64,000 bases of DNA from Podarcis raffonei (Eukaryota > Chordata > Lepidosauria > Squamata > Lacertidae), in the NCBI RefSeq assembly GCF_027172205.1, contig NC_070603.1, positions 99,547,803 to 99,611,802 on the forward strand, in the 5' to 3' direction. The stretch's first letter is position 1, and each line of letters starts with the position of its first letter. Position numbers and translations under genes: made by a program. Positions 34,801-48,500 of this stretch are shown piece after piece. A model generated the notes under the pieces. That model was given only the letters and a program-made list of their open reading frames with translations. It did not search any database and had not been told where the DNA came from.

Positions 34801-36507
34801 GAAACAGTGGGATTATATAAACTCAGAATCTTCCACATTTATCAAAAGCCCTTTATAGCTCCAGAAATAAATTTTATATTGGGAGATATACCAGGTGGCT
34901 GGTTGGAGATACACATTATAAATTTTCTAAATCAGCCAAATATAAGGATTCAAGCATTACACAGCTTAAGTAGTTTTGAGCAACTACTCAACTCAACCAA
35001 CCCTCTGGGAAGGGGAATCAACTTCCAACTATATAAAATCCTCACACAATTGACTACCCTTCTTCTTACTTCATGAAGACTAAAATGGGAAAGAGATTTT
35101 TGAGACTTAGAGCAAAAACTCTGGGAACAAATTTGGACTAAGCTACCATTTGGCTCCATCTCAATTAGAACTCGAGAAAAGCACATGGAGTTTGGATTTG
35201 ATATCCCGCCTTTCACTCCCTTTAAGGAGTCTCAAAGCGGCTAACATTCTCCTTTCCCTTCCTCCCCCACAACAAACACTCTGTGAGGTGAGTGGGGCTG
35301 AGAGACTTCAAAGAAGTGTGACTGGCCCAAGGTCACCCAGCAGCTGCATGTGGAGGAGCGGAGACACGAACCCGGTTCCCCAGATTACGAGTCTACTGCT
35401 CTTAACCACTACACCACACTGGCTCTGGTACATGTGCCCAGACAGATTATATGGACTCCAATACTTTGGCCACCTCATGAGAAAACTCCCTGGAAAGGAC
35501 CCTGATGTTGGGAAAGATTGTAGGCACAAGGAGAAGGGGATGACAGAGGACAAGATGGTTGGATAGTGTTCTCAAAGCTACCAACATGAGTTTGACCAAA
35601 CTGCGGGAGGCAGTGGAAGACAGAAGTGCCTGGCGTGCTCTGGTCTGTGGGGTCACGAAGAGTCAGACACAACTAAACGACAACAAAATCTTAACACATC
35701 AACCTTTGCTGGCAAGAATGCAATTTACCCTGCTCTCTAGTACACGTGGTGGTTTTTGCCCCAAAATTATTCCCTTTTGCTCTTCAAACAATTAATCAGA
35801 TGTTGTAACAAACACTGCAACCAGACCCAAAATTAGCTTTCTTAATTTTACCCCCTAGATTAAGAACATAACCAATAAAGACCTCATCCTCCATTTATTA
35901 AATGCAGCTAATTACTTTAAATGCAAATCTTTTTGAAGCCTCAATTTCACAAGTATGGGGAATCATGCATATGGATAAATTAACCATTTCACAAAAGGAA
36001 TATTGATCTGAGACTCACACCTTCCACACAACATGGTAGCCTTTTGTTAACTTTGTTAAGACAATTGAACTTGGTTTTCACCCTCCATCTACTCATGGAA
36101 CCTCATATAGACACTTTCATATTACTGCCTTTCTCAGAACGTCTAAAACTGCAACCATCGGCTGGTATATTTCTTTCTTTTCTGTACAACCGCTAAGCTC
36201 TGTTTTCCTTGTATGGATATGTTTTATTATTTGAAATTAAAAACCAGTTTTAAAAAATGAAAGATGGGAAACCTTCAGCTGGAGGTTGTCTGCACTCTTA
36301 ACTTTCATCATGGCCCATGGACAGATATGATGGGAGTGCTAAACTAACATCCAGAGGGCCACTGGTGCCCCACCCTTGACCAAGTATGAAGGCAGCCCTG
36401 TTTAGGGAAGTTTTTAATATTTGATGTTTTAGTCTGTTTTTATCTGTTGGGAGCCGCCCAGAGTGGCTGGGGAAACCCAGCTGGATGGGCGGGGTATAAA
36501 TAAATAA

Positions 36508-36552
<45 letters not shown>

Positions 36553-39500
36553 CTACAGGTCAAGGAAGAATGAGAAGTATTAGTCTAAATGTCTTTTGCC
36601 TAGTCCCAGGCAGCAGCCCCATTGTAACAGGAAAACACAATTTTCCAGGAATTCTGCTTCTTTTTCAACCCTTTCCACCTCACTACAGGAACCACCTCAC
36701 TACAAACACTTTGCATAATGTTAGAGTACAGAAGAGGTGGGACTGAACCAGATTTTATCAGTAATAAAGACTTAAAATGTTATGTGCTATGAATCCTCCA
36801 AGACAGAAAGGAAGCTATGTTACATCTACCTGACCTTTTTTTGCCTGCCCTGCTATTGTCTCTCTTTGAAGCAGCACAATAAAGCTAGGGGGAAAAGGGG
36901 GGGGCTGCTGATGCCAAGTGTGGATCCATTTAGAAAGGAGCATCAAATCCCATAAAAATGTCAGATGCATGTTATCCTACTATTAATTTCAGCCATTTTC
37001 ACCATCCCATTTCCACACACACTCTCATCTTGTTATATTATAGGTCTCCATGAATCTCCAGAACACTCCTACCAAATCCAGGGATTTCCTGGATTAACTA
37101 GGTTTGCTTCAATATCCATCACAAGGCTACTCTAAAAGCCATTTCTATAGAGGCAGCTTACCAAGTGATTTGAAACAGAGCAATTCTATTTAAGCCAAGG
37201 GTTTGGTGACTTGAGGAAGGTCGCTCTGTTGGTAGGGGCAGCATGGGGTATATATGCATAAGGAGGATCGGATGGATGGATAGAAGGTAGGCAAGCAAAG
37301 AGGATGACTAGTTTATTCCTTCCCATCCATAACTAATTATTGCTAGCTCCCCTTATTTATGAATGTGCATATGAACTTAGAAAAATGTGGCACAGATTAG
37401 AAAGAAGAATACTTAGGAGTGGGAGCAGAAATCACAGAATCATATTCAGAGTCAAGTGCTGCATAGAAGATCCAGAATTTCCTTATATCCAGTGATGCAA
37501 GGTTTCTGGGGGAAAAAATCTCAATGCAAATTAGGCTAAATTGCACAAGATAATACGCACTGATAATTTTCTGAGGCCCTAGAGAGTGATCTAATTTAGT
37601 GTGTTTTACTTGCATTTAACAAAGAAAGCCAACAACTTTGTACTCCCACACTTGTATAATACAGTTGTACCTCGGAAGTCGAACAGAATCTGTTCCGGAA
37701 GTCCGTTCAACTTCCAAAGCGCAGCTTCCGATTGGCTGCAGGAAGCCCCATTGGACGTTCAGCTTTTGAAAGAACATTCGAAAACCGGAACACTCACTTA
37801 TGGTTCGACTCCCAAGGTGTTCGAGAGCCGAGGTATGACTGTATTTTATTTGCAACTGGCATCTGATCACTGTTACTAATGAACTTATGAAATGGAATAT
37901 TTTCCAAGGAAAAATTAAGCACTAGAGAATTCTGACAAATTGTCCATTTTGGCAAATGTTCCACCCCACGTCAGTGCTTATACCTAATCAGACTAGTCTT
38001 TTCTGAATGACAGTAACTTCCCAGGTCCTCACACAGTGACATGTCTTTGCCAGCCTTGCTACCCAAAGTCCTTTTCACTAGTATTGTTAGGAACTAAATC
38101 TAGGACTTTCCACATGCAAGCCATATACTCAACCCCTGAGCTATGGCCCAGTCAATAATGCTGCTCAGTAATAACTACTGACGGTATGTGTCAAACCAAT
38201 GCTAAGCAATGGATACAAACTAGTATTATCTAGTATTACCCAAGATAAAAAAGCAGGCAATACATAGGTCACCAAGTAATTATCTTCCCTTTGCCTACAG
38301 TTTAGGTGGACATAAGTAGAAACTTTCCTTTCTACAAGCTATAACCCTCAAAGTTATTCAGAAGTAAAGGCCTGAATGAGAACTTTTCTGTGAAACGTTC
38401 CACTTGTAGATGCTCCCACACATATACCACAGGGACACAAAGCATCTTACCCTGTAAAACATAGATATTGTCTTTATATTCCACAGCATTATGAAACTCC
38501 ATTGCTACAGGCATTGGACAGACAGCTGTCCAGCAGTTCTCTCGGCCATCATAACACTCCACAGATTTCAGGGAGTTGCGCCCATCTCCTTCATACACCC
38601 GACCACCTATTGCATACAATTTACCACAGCAATGAACCAGTTTGCAGCCTATTCTGGCACGAAGCAGTGGAGTCTTAGGGATCCATCTATTGCCTGAATG
38701 ATCATACATCCAGAAGTCACTTTCTGCCCTGTGGTCTATGGAGACCTCACTGCTGCTTGGTCTGTACCCTCCAGCAATGTAAATGTCATTGTCGGGAGAC
38801 ACAAGAATCCCCACTTCCCGCAAATCATTGGGTGGTTTGCATAGTTTGAACACTCTCCCTGTGACGGAATCTAAACAAGGCACTGTTTGCTTCTTTCCTG
38901 AGTGTTTGTGGGCAGCATCAAAGCAGATGATCATTTCTGAAGCGGTCATTCCAAGCCGTTGGGTATAGCCATTGGCACTACTTTCTCCTTTCTGTACACA
39001 GTTTTGGGCTATAGCCTGTGCAAACATGGGAGGAATTTTCTCTACGAATGCTTCATCCAACAGGGGCATGCGGATGCATTTGGCAAAAATTTCCGGCAAG
39101 TGGACTTCTCTTTTGTTGGGTTCATGTTCAAACCATCTTATAATGCTTTCATAGACATGCTCTTCCTTGTCAACGTTTAAATCATTGCTGTCCAGGATGC
39201 TTATGAGTTGGTCCTTCCTCAGTTGGAGAAACTCTTGTTCTTTGGTGACACTCAGGAACTTTTTACGAATGTAATCTTGTGAGCTCACTTTCAGTTCCTG
39301 ATGCCCATAATGATCAGCAAAGATAAACACTCCAATGGAGTTCTGAGGATCCAAATGACTGATCATGTATTTAGCACACTGGTCCTGGATAGAAGGGATC
39401 TGGAAGATACTAGCTGCAGTGAACAAAGCTTGGACATTGGCCTCTGTCAGTGTTACTCTGGAGGTATATGCATAGTTCAGTACTAAATGCATGGACTCTG

Positions 39501-42500
39501 CTTCAACACCAACAATCCGAACTTCTTTCTGGGTACTCTCAGTAAGGCCACTAGTGAACATTGATCTACAAAACAAAAATATGCAGAGTTATTTATAAGG
39601 AACTACTGTTAACATGCCAACAGTAAGCTAATCTTTGTATTAACAATTACCTAATCAGTTTGGTTTTTGTAGAATACCAGTCACATTTCTAATCTTAGAT
39701 TGCTGGCTCAAACAATATACTCAGACAACTGAACAGACTTCTGACTTTTATTGAACCACCATCCACTGATGGTATACAAATACGCATGCCATTGCTCAGG
39801 GCAGGGATTGCAACACAAGGCAAGCAAGGTTTCTTTTGCAACCACTGCAGTGAATAGCTATGTATTATATACCACCTACGTGGCTGTTCCCAGCAGTTCA
39901 TGCTAAATAGTCTGACTCCTGTGGTAATGAATTAAATGTTCTGCTATAGTTGCATATTGCAGCAATGCAACTTTGTGAAGCTGCATTAGCAGACCACAAC
40001 TACATACATGACCAGAGTAACTGCCTATCATAGACAAGCAGCCACACCCACACTGCCAAGCCTAGGTTCAGCACAGTGAATGACCCTACAGAAAAAGAGC
40101 CTCCCACCTCTGATTTAAACAATTACGTTAATAAAGTTCTTAAGCGTACAAGCAGTTTCTACTGTTCCAAGTTGGATTAGTTTTGATGCAATATAAAATA
40201 CTCACAGGGCTTGGCAGCAACCAGCTTTGCCATTTTTCTTTCACTGAGAATACCCACAACTTCCTTGAGCTAGGAAGTGTAAGGAGGTAAAAATGGACTG
40301 AACTGATTTTCTGTGTAACAAACATTCTTGTAGGAGGAGCTAGCAGGCATAATTCAGCTTTCTTGAAATTGCCTAAAGTCATCTTATTTTGAAACTGTTA
40401 CTTAGTCTGTTTCAACATAATGGGCAAAAGGGGGAAGAAACAGAAAAGAGGCTTCCAGCTACATACCTCTTTATTAGGGATCAAAAAGAAGAAGGGGGGA
40501 AAGGGAAGCTCTCGAATCAAAATTGGTATAGGATAGACACACTTTCCCAGGCACAAAAAGCCAATGGTGCAAGTAACAAGTAGGAACTAGGGTGCAATGG
40601 GAGAGTTCTATAGTTTGTACTTTACTTACATGGTCCCCCATTTACTCAGTTGCCTCATTTCATCTCCTTTCCTTCATCAGCAATTTCAGACTGGACAGAA
40701 ATAATGCATTCCTGTTTGTCTGCAGTGTCACTCAGTGACAAACCCATGAAGGGATAGAGAGAAATGTGGTAGCACTGGTGCAGAACCTGAAACTGGCCAG
40801 AGATCTTAGGTCTGTTTTGGTTTTTTACACGGATATACCTTCTCCAGACTTTTACAGTGGTAGAACAGCTTCGTGGACAAAGGAGGAGACCCTATTTTCC
40901 CTAGTGGAAAGCAGCCCTTGGCATATTTCTCTTCGTTTATGTTTGTTGCTGTTCAGTCAGAAGCCTCATTATTTCATGTGCTATGACCTAACAACTTAGC
41001 ACCATAAACAAAGCCTAGGCATGATTTCTGTCAACCAGGCAACTGTCTTTCCATTCTTCAGCATAACACAGTGGCATGCAAAGTTTGCTGGAATGCAAGC
41101 AAATATAGTTCCATTCTTCTAACCATGTGCAATATCTTTTAAAATAGTGTATTTGTTCGCCTTTGGGAAGAAGGGCAAGATATAAAATTAAAATAAATAA
41201 ATAAATAATAAGGCTATGTTCACTGTTGCAACCTATCTGAAATCACATTACACCAGCAACCAATTATAACTGCCTGAGAAACTCATTACTTTTAAGCCAA
41301 AACTGTCAATGATTTATTTTTCTTTTCAATGTATTCGTTACATAGTCAACACTAAATAACCCAACACAAGTACTGAATACCACCTCTTTTTTGCCCGTTC
41401 CATACCTATCAGATTTAACATTTAAGTTGTGATCACTATACATTTCCCCAGTGGCAAAACTAGACCTCCGGATATAGGGCAGTATATAAATTCAATTACC
41501 GTATTTTTTGCACCATAACACTCACTTTTTTCCTCCTAGAAAGTAAGGGGAAATGTCTGTGCGTGTTATGGAGCGAATGCCTGCGGGTGGCGGGGGGATC
41601 TGCTGCAGTCGTGAGCAGAGGATCCATGGTTCCCCTTCCTTCCCTCCTCCGTGGTTACAAAGCATGGATCCGAATGGATCCTCAGGATTTTTGCATTGGG
41701 CTACTCCAAACTCACTGTCAGATCACATGTCTGTGGCCACAGCATGAACCACAAAAATCATATATCCACTATTTCGTTTAGAATATTTTTTTCTTGTTTT
41801 CCTCCTCTAAAAACTATGTGCGTGTTATGGTCTGGTGCGTGTTATAGAGCGAAAAATACGGTAATAATATTAATATTAATAGCGGCCTCACTCTGAGCAT
41901 AACACAAGGCCGAATGTCCAAGGCTGTAAAGCACTCTTGCAAATTAGCAATACTTCATACATTTATAATACCACAGTCTACCTCATTTATTCAACTGGTT
42001 AGCAGAACATCTGCCTGGAGAATAAGTTTGGTGAAAATGAATAAATCACATTTCATATTGATATGGAAACATGATTAATCAATCCAGAAGTCTGTAATGC
42101 ACAAACTTCTACTGCCATTATTCCTAAACCTTAAACGAATGTCTGCACATTAATATTGAATGCAACAGCTAAAATATAATGCATGGAACATTAACACAAT
42201 GCATTGCTCTCAAAATGTACCTGAAGTAAGGACTGATTGCAGCAAGAACATTCCGATGACAAGAAAAAGTTTTCCCATGATCTACTTCCACCACAATATC
42301 TGTCAGCTGTCTTTCATCATACATTGCTTTGAGCTGCTGGAGAATGCTACAAGCATGGGAGGGATCCATCCCAACGCTGGCTGTGCTTGAAACAGGAGTT
42401 CCATTCAATATTTGTGAGAACTTGCTCGGTTCTGGTAAAACATTGAAACAAATAAAACTTAGCACAGAGTAAAAAGAGAAGGCTCACAATCTTCTTGCAT

Positions 42501-45500
42501 GTTTTCATGGATCAAGAAACGAGTCGTATTTTATACGTTGTGAACACTAGTTCTTACACCTTGAAGGAGACAGGAGCAGATTATTAAGATGTCTTCCCAA
42601 GACTTCACACAAGCTACAACACATATTAGGCCTTACAGATTTCTTTTTTCATTCTACCTTGTGATAGAATTCTATACATCTCTTAAGCAAGAGATTCAGT
42701 ACACATTAAACCATGGTTTAACATCACATGGATGAGCATGAACAAGCCCAAGCAAAGCATCAGCCTTGCACACTCCCACCCACTCACATCCCTGATACAA
42801 CAAGAACTGCAACTTTTGGAAGAGTTTCACTTTTCAGTGATCCCAGCTTAGTGCCACATTTAAACCACAGATCTTGTTTTAAAGCAAACTCTGGTAAATT
42901 TAATAACACGCCAGCTTCTTAACCCATCAGCACTTCACTGATTTAGCAGCAACTCAAAGGTTGGCAAAGGGTTTCTTCAAAGTACTATTCTGTGAATTTT
43001 CTAAAATTAAATTCCTGTACTGAAAGAACTGAAACCATTGTGGACTTTCATTTCTTCTTAAATTTGGGCAATCCTTTCTTAATTTTTTAAAATCATATTT
43101 GCATGGTAGCAGTGTGACTTTTGCAACCCACCTCAGGTCCAGCAGCAACCCAACAGTTGGTCCTGATGAACTTAAGAGGGTTCAATTGGTTTTGTACTTA
43201 TCCCAGTGTATCTAAAACTGAAACACTCACAGACTTCCAGTAAGCACACCAACTGGAATTGAAAGCTGTTTTAGATATTGGACATAGTGACACTTTCTCA
43301 ACAGAGAAGAGTGGGCTGGATGAATTTTCTACAACTTTTTAAAGACATGCCAGAGTTGTCTCACATCAGCATCTAACAATAGGATTAATTAAGAGGGCTA
43401 AGCTTCCATTATTACAGAACGATGTTACAGGCGTTAAGAAGATACTACACCATGCAAAAAAAATTAAAAATTAAAGGTGCTCTATAATAATGAAATCTCA
43501 TTTTTGTTTTGAAAGCTACAATTTTAACCATCCACAAAAATTTCAGAGAGGAACGCTTCAAACATTTTCTTCATCCTGTCCCCACAGAACACCAGAGTTC
43601 TTAGGGTTCAGATTTAGATTGAATGAAACCAGGGTCCATTCTTCCCATATATTCAGATACTATGAACCAGTAATCTTCAGCTGGTGAACAGGGCTATGCA
43701 ATAAATCACAATATGTTGAATTGTATTGAAATAACATCATTGTAAGTGTTTCAACAAGGCAATATACCATTGAACAAAAGCTGAAGAGTTAACGGCTTCC
43801 CACGGGTTGCTCAACTGAACCATACTTTGCAGATAATTTGCAGGCACTGTCTCCAGCATTTTTTGTTCTCTCCCTCACCCTCCTAACCAATAAAAAATGA
43901 CAATAATTCCTCACACAAACCAGCAAACTCTTTCAGCTTCACCAGTATCTTTCCACTTAGAGCTCAGCTAATCATGCAGAGCCTGCAAACAATTCCACAG
44001 CTAGACAATCAAAGAGGCAAAGTAACCAAAGAACTGGAAAGCACTTCTTTCTTTCCTCACCAGTGAAAATAAGAGGAAGAGTTTTTATTTTTATTTTCTG
44101 GAGGTGTTTATGTTGTTGGTTCCCCCTATATAGCTTTCCTCCATATTAAGAAGGGTGCTTTTTTGAATGTAAAGGAGACTATTTTTGCTTGCTTGCCCTC
44201 CCTCCCTTTGATAAAAAGGGAGAATTGGTGGGATGGGGGCTTTTTGGGGGGCCTTCTGGGGGGGAATGGAGGGAAGAAGATTTAGCGGGCTGCCTTATGA
44301 TGAAATGGGAGGTTGGGTACTGTGTGAGAGTGATGAGGAGGGTATTTTCCAGTAACCAGTGAAAGCAAATGTGTGTCTACCTACAAGCAAGCCCTACTGA
44401 ATTCAATGGGGTTTACTCCCAGGAAAGTAAAAGTTTAGTTGAACTCAGTGAGACATGCATGCAGATTCCACTCAGACCTCTGAGTGAGGAAACAAACTAG
44501 TAAACTTGACTAGTAATTCACTTAAACTACTCATAAATTAGTTGAAAATATAATATATAGAAGTTTATTTAATATTTTTATTAAATCTACTACTTCCTTA
44601 CATTTTAAGTCCCTCCACCATCCAGGGAGCCTCGTGAAGGCCCTTAGCTGCTGCAGGGAAGTGCGGCGCACCCGCTGCGAGGAGGTACAGCGGGACCCTC
44701 TGCTGCCACGGGAAGGCACAGCAAAGCCCGCTGCTGCTGCGGGTAAGCAGGATACACCCTCCGCCGATGCAGTGAGGTATGGCGAGACCCTCTGCCACTG
44801 CAGCGACAAGACCCTCCACCACTGCATATATTGTGATATAGGTGAAAAGGTAAAGGACCCCTGGATAGTTAAGTCCAGTCAAAGGAGACTATGGGGTTGC
44901 GGCGCTCATCTCGCTTTCAGGCCGAGGGAGCTGGCGTTTGTCCACAGATAGCTTTCCGGGTCATGTGGCCAGCATGAAACCGCTTCTGGTGCAAGGGGAC
45001 ACCATGATGGAAACCAGAGCGCACGGAAATGCCGTTTACCTTCCCGCCACAGCAGTTCCTATTTATCTACTTGCACTGGCGTGCTTCCGAACTGTTAGGT
45101 TGGCAGGAGATATCATGAAATTTAGCTGGTGATATATTGTGATGTTGAAAACAAGATTATCACCCAGCCCTACTGGTGAAACAGGATCCAGTAACATTCA
45201 TCTGACCTAAGGTGGGTGCAAAATTAGAGCTACCACAGTACAAATTTAATATAGAAAAGGTCCCCAAATGCATGTCTGGGCTAAAGGTGGGTCCCAGGTC
45301 TGAAAAGGTTAAGAACTACAGCTCTAAACAATTTTTAAAAATCACTCCATAATTATTAATCACTTTACACAAAGCAGTCAAACAAGAATCTCACCCCCTC
45401 TCATGCCTTCAGCTAAAATGAAGCTTGTACAATATATACTTGGGAATGAGAACATTATGAGACTCTACAACAATGTAGATCTACTGGATGTATTCACTTC

Positions 45501-48500
45501 ACTATTTATCTGTGCCCTACCATTCATTCATTTGCTGTTTACAATGCCCAAATCATGAATATATTTTCCTATTTTCATAAAAAAAAACTTTTTCTTCATA
45601 AGCGGAAGAACTTAGAAATTGTAACTAACAAAGCAGATGAGCAGAATTAGACATTGTAACTAACAAAGTAGATCAGCGGAATTAAACACCTGACTGATAA
45701 ACAAAGGAAGATGCCTTATACAAAGTCAAAACAATGGTCCACCTAGCTTAGTATTGTCTACTGATTGGCAGCAGCTGGAACTCAACTGATGCTTAGGGGC
45801 CTTTTCTCGAAAATAATCAATTTTCATGGGGGATGCGGCCAGTTGCTTAATCTCCATAAACCTTGCACTCTGTTGTATTCATGCTCTGTCCCTGGACTTC
45901 CCAGTAGTATCTGAACAGCCACTGTTAAAAGTTGAATGCTGAAACAAGAACCTTGGCCTTGACTTTTCTTAAACTTCAAAGAAGTACTAATTCCTTCATC
46001 ATGGCAAACTAAGCATTTCTGTCAAAGCCAAAGACACCATGTTCCTAGCTCCTGCACTGCTAATTTTTTTTAAAGGGGGGTTGGGGACAGGGATAAGATG
46101 TTGCTACTGAGGCAACTAATACTAGGGCAAGGGGATTGATGTAATGGTATCAGTTTGTAATCCCCAAAATCAGGAATTTGTATTAAGTGCAGCAGAAGTA
46201 ATACATTTTTTAAACCCCAACAGGCCATAATAAGACCTCCCCAGGCATTATGTTTGCTTGTCTTCCTCATATTTATTGAAAACAGATAGCCTGATTATAA
46301 GGTTGGAAGCAAGAGTTGGGTTTTCTTATCTTACTCCTCTTTCATCTTTAGCTCCAAGTCAGAGCTCTCTGTGTATTGGTAGAGTTTCCAAATGCTTAGA
46401 TACAAGTATCCAACCCATTAAGAGTACAGTGGTACCTCGGGTTAAGTACTTAATTCGTTCCGGAGGTCTGTTCTTAACCTGAAACTGTTCTTAACCTGAA
46501 GCACCACTTTAGCTAATGGGGCCTTCTGCTGCCGCCGGAGCACGATTTCTGTTCTCATCCGGAAGCAAAGTTCTTAACCCGAAGTAATATTTCTGTGTTA
46601 GCGAAGTCTGTAACCTGAAGCGTATGTAACCTGAAGTATACGTAACCCGAGGTACCACTGTACAGTGGTACCTCAGGTTACAAACACCTTGGGTTACAAA
46701 CTCTGCTAACCCGGAAGTAGTACCTCGGGTTACAAACTTTGCCCTAGGATGAGAACGGAAATCACACGACGGCAGCAGCGGGAGGCCCCATTAGCGAAAA
46801 CACACCTCAGTTTAAGAATGGTTTCGGGTTAAGAACGGACCCCCGGAACGAATTAAGTTCGTAACCTGAGGTACCGCTGTAATAAGTGATTTGCAGTTTT
46901 GGTTCATAATTAAAGCTTTAATCATATGCCACTTCTGTACTATGAGAAACAATTCTGTACTGGGGAAGTAAACCTGCTTATGATTTATCACCACTCAATG
47001 CTGGCTAGAGCAAAACTTTGTATGGATTGGAAATAGGCTAATGTTTGTAACCAACTGACAAAAATAAAATAAAAGCCCTGAAAGACCTATTATGCATTTT
47101 ACCTCTGTGATAAGATCTAAAAAAACTGAAATAAATTGCATTTAATCTAATTATCTTTACAATCTATGCCACAACCATTAGTACATAACGAAAAAAGACG
47201 ACCAAGCATAAAAATCTTGCAAGGAGTGCCAAGAAAAGTAACAATTAAGCAACCTTTTGTTAAAGCAACAAAGCAAGCAGAATTCCCAGAGGGGAAGATT
47301 GGGTATTTAAACATATTACAAATCCCATTCTACTATCAAAACACTCTTAATCTGGATACTTCTGCTTCCACTATAAGGTCTGAGAATTCTTACATGATAC
47401 TTCACCCATCTCTTGCACAGTAACTACTTATCCTGCCCAAGTTTTATGTCAACCACTCACACAAACTTTCAGTCTTTGAAGTTTTGCCCCATCGGCCTCT
47501 GAAGAGTTTATTCCTGATCTCTTCCAGCATTTGTGGGTCAGGGCTGGTTTTTGGGAATATCTCTCTGCCTTGCAGATTTTTCATTCAATATTTTAAGGAG
47601 ATGGCTGGTGTCAATTTGTATGCTATATTGTATTGCTTGAATACCACATGTGGCTGAGGAAATTCAGCCTGATGGGCGTGGTACAAGTAATAACGTTGTT
47701 GTTGACCTTTTGGGAGCCTTTTTCTTCAAAAAGTGGGACAGAACTTTAGCATGAGTCTACAATTGCCTGTTCTTGGAAAGCCATTCTACAATGGAGACAG
47801 TTTGGAAGGTGTTCTACGTGTCCAGAAAGTGCAGCTTGAAATCACAGCCAATCTTCATGATATAGTTGGGGGTTGGGGTTGATAATGCTTGCCAAGCAAC
47901 TATGGCAACTGCATTTTGTAGATTCTTGACAATAACGGAACAATTTTGCATTTGATAGTGAATTCATCTACTGCCTCAGGTAAGTGTCTAGTCATTTAAT
48001 GATATCTAGTGCACTCACCAATTGCCTCATCCAGGTCCTCCCTGTTTCCACATACCCCAGGACCCTACCGAGGAAACATATCTTCAAGCCACTTAATTTA
48101 CATGTACAGTGGTACCTCTGGTTAAGTACTTAATTCGTTCCAGAGGTCCGTTCTTAACCTGAAACTGTTCTTAACCTGAGGTACCACTTTAGCTAATGGG
48201 GCCTCCCGCTGCCGCCATAGCACAATTTCTGTTCTCATCCTGAAGCAAAGTTCTTAACCTGAAGCACTATTTCTGGGTTAGCGGAGTCTGTAACCTGAAG
48301 CATATGTAACCTGAGGTACCACTGTACATTCATGACACAGAAATGCTGCATACTGACAAAGTCCTATGCATTTCAGCTATACATCCTCCAAATCCAGACC
48401 CTGCTGCTCACAGACACTGGCATGTGCGCGCCAGAGATAAGAGATGTTTGAAGAGGCTCCTTCTAATTATTATCCTTTTACCTCACCCCAGCACCCCCAG

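Larger units (their letters stand above)
33980..36255 (+). mobile_element. L1 ORF2 remnant, interrupted by a SINE and a BovB piece
   Basis: Decayed frames recall L1 ORF2 after the catalytic motif (FKYLEVNIPNLSKLEKLN near 34200-34260, later QISQVWGIMHMDKL-like near 35945). The 3' end is a short A-rich stretch after ttatttgaaattaaaaacca. It is split at 35188-35687. Many breaks; much older than the L1 at 52433. Confidence 0.6.
43689..45172. mobile_element. 1.48-kb non-autonomous hAT element with internal minisatellite and nested SINE
   Basis: Begins CAGGGCTATGCAATA and ends TATCACCCAGCCCTA, inverted with a few differences. CTGGTGAA is present at 43681-43688 and 45173-45180, an exact 8-bp duplication. 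The interior has no transposase frame. It holds a tandem repeat (44625-44825) and an RTE-tailed short repeat (44846-45105). Lies in KBTBD8 intron 1. Confidence 0.78.

Noticed and set aside
38332-38450. Extension of KBTBD8 exon 3 frame (KMLCVPVVYVWEHLQ)
   Set aside because: Lies beyond the GT donor at 38450. The next exon gives the conserved EFFLCYDP continuation.
42432-42465. In-frame ATG (MLSFICFNVLP) as the KBTBD8 start
   Set aside because: These codons are the pyrimidine tract and acceptor of intron 1. The protein matches relatives only after the splice site, and the true start is in the 16-nt exon at 49134.
44634-44951. Cys/Arg-rich open frame of 105 codons
   Set aside because: It is read through a degenerate minisatellite and continues into a nested short repeat.
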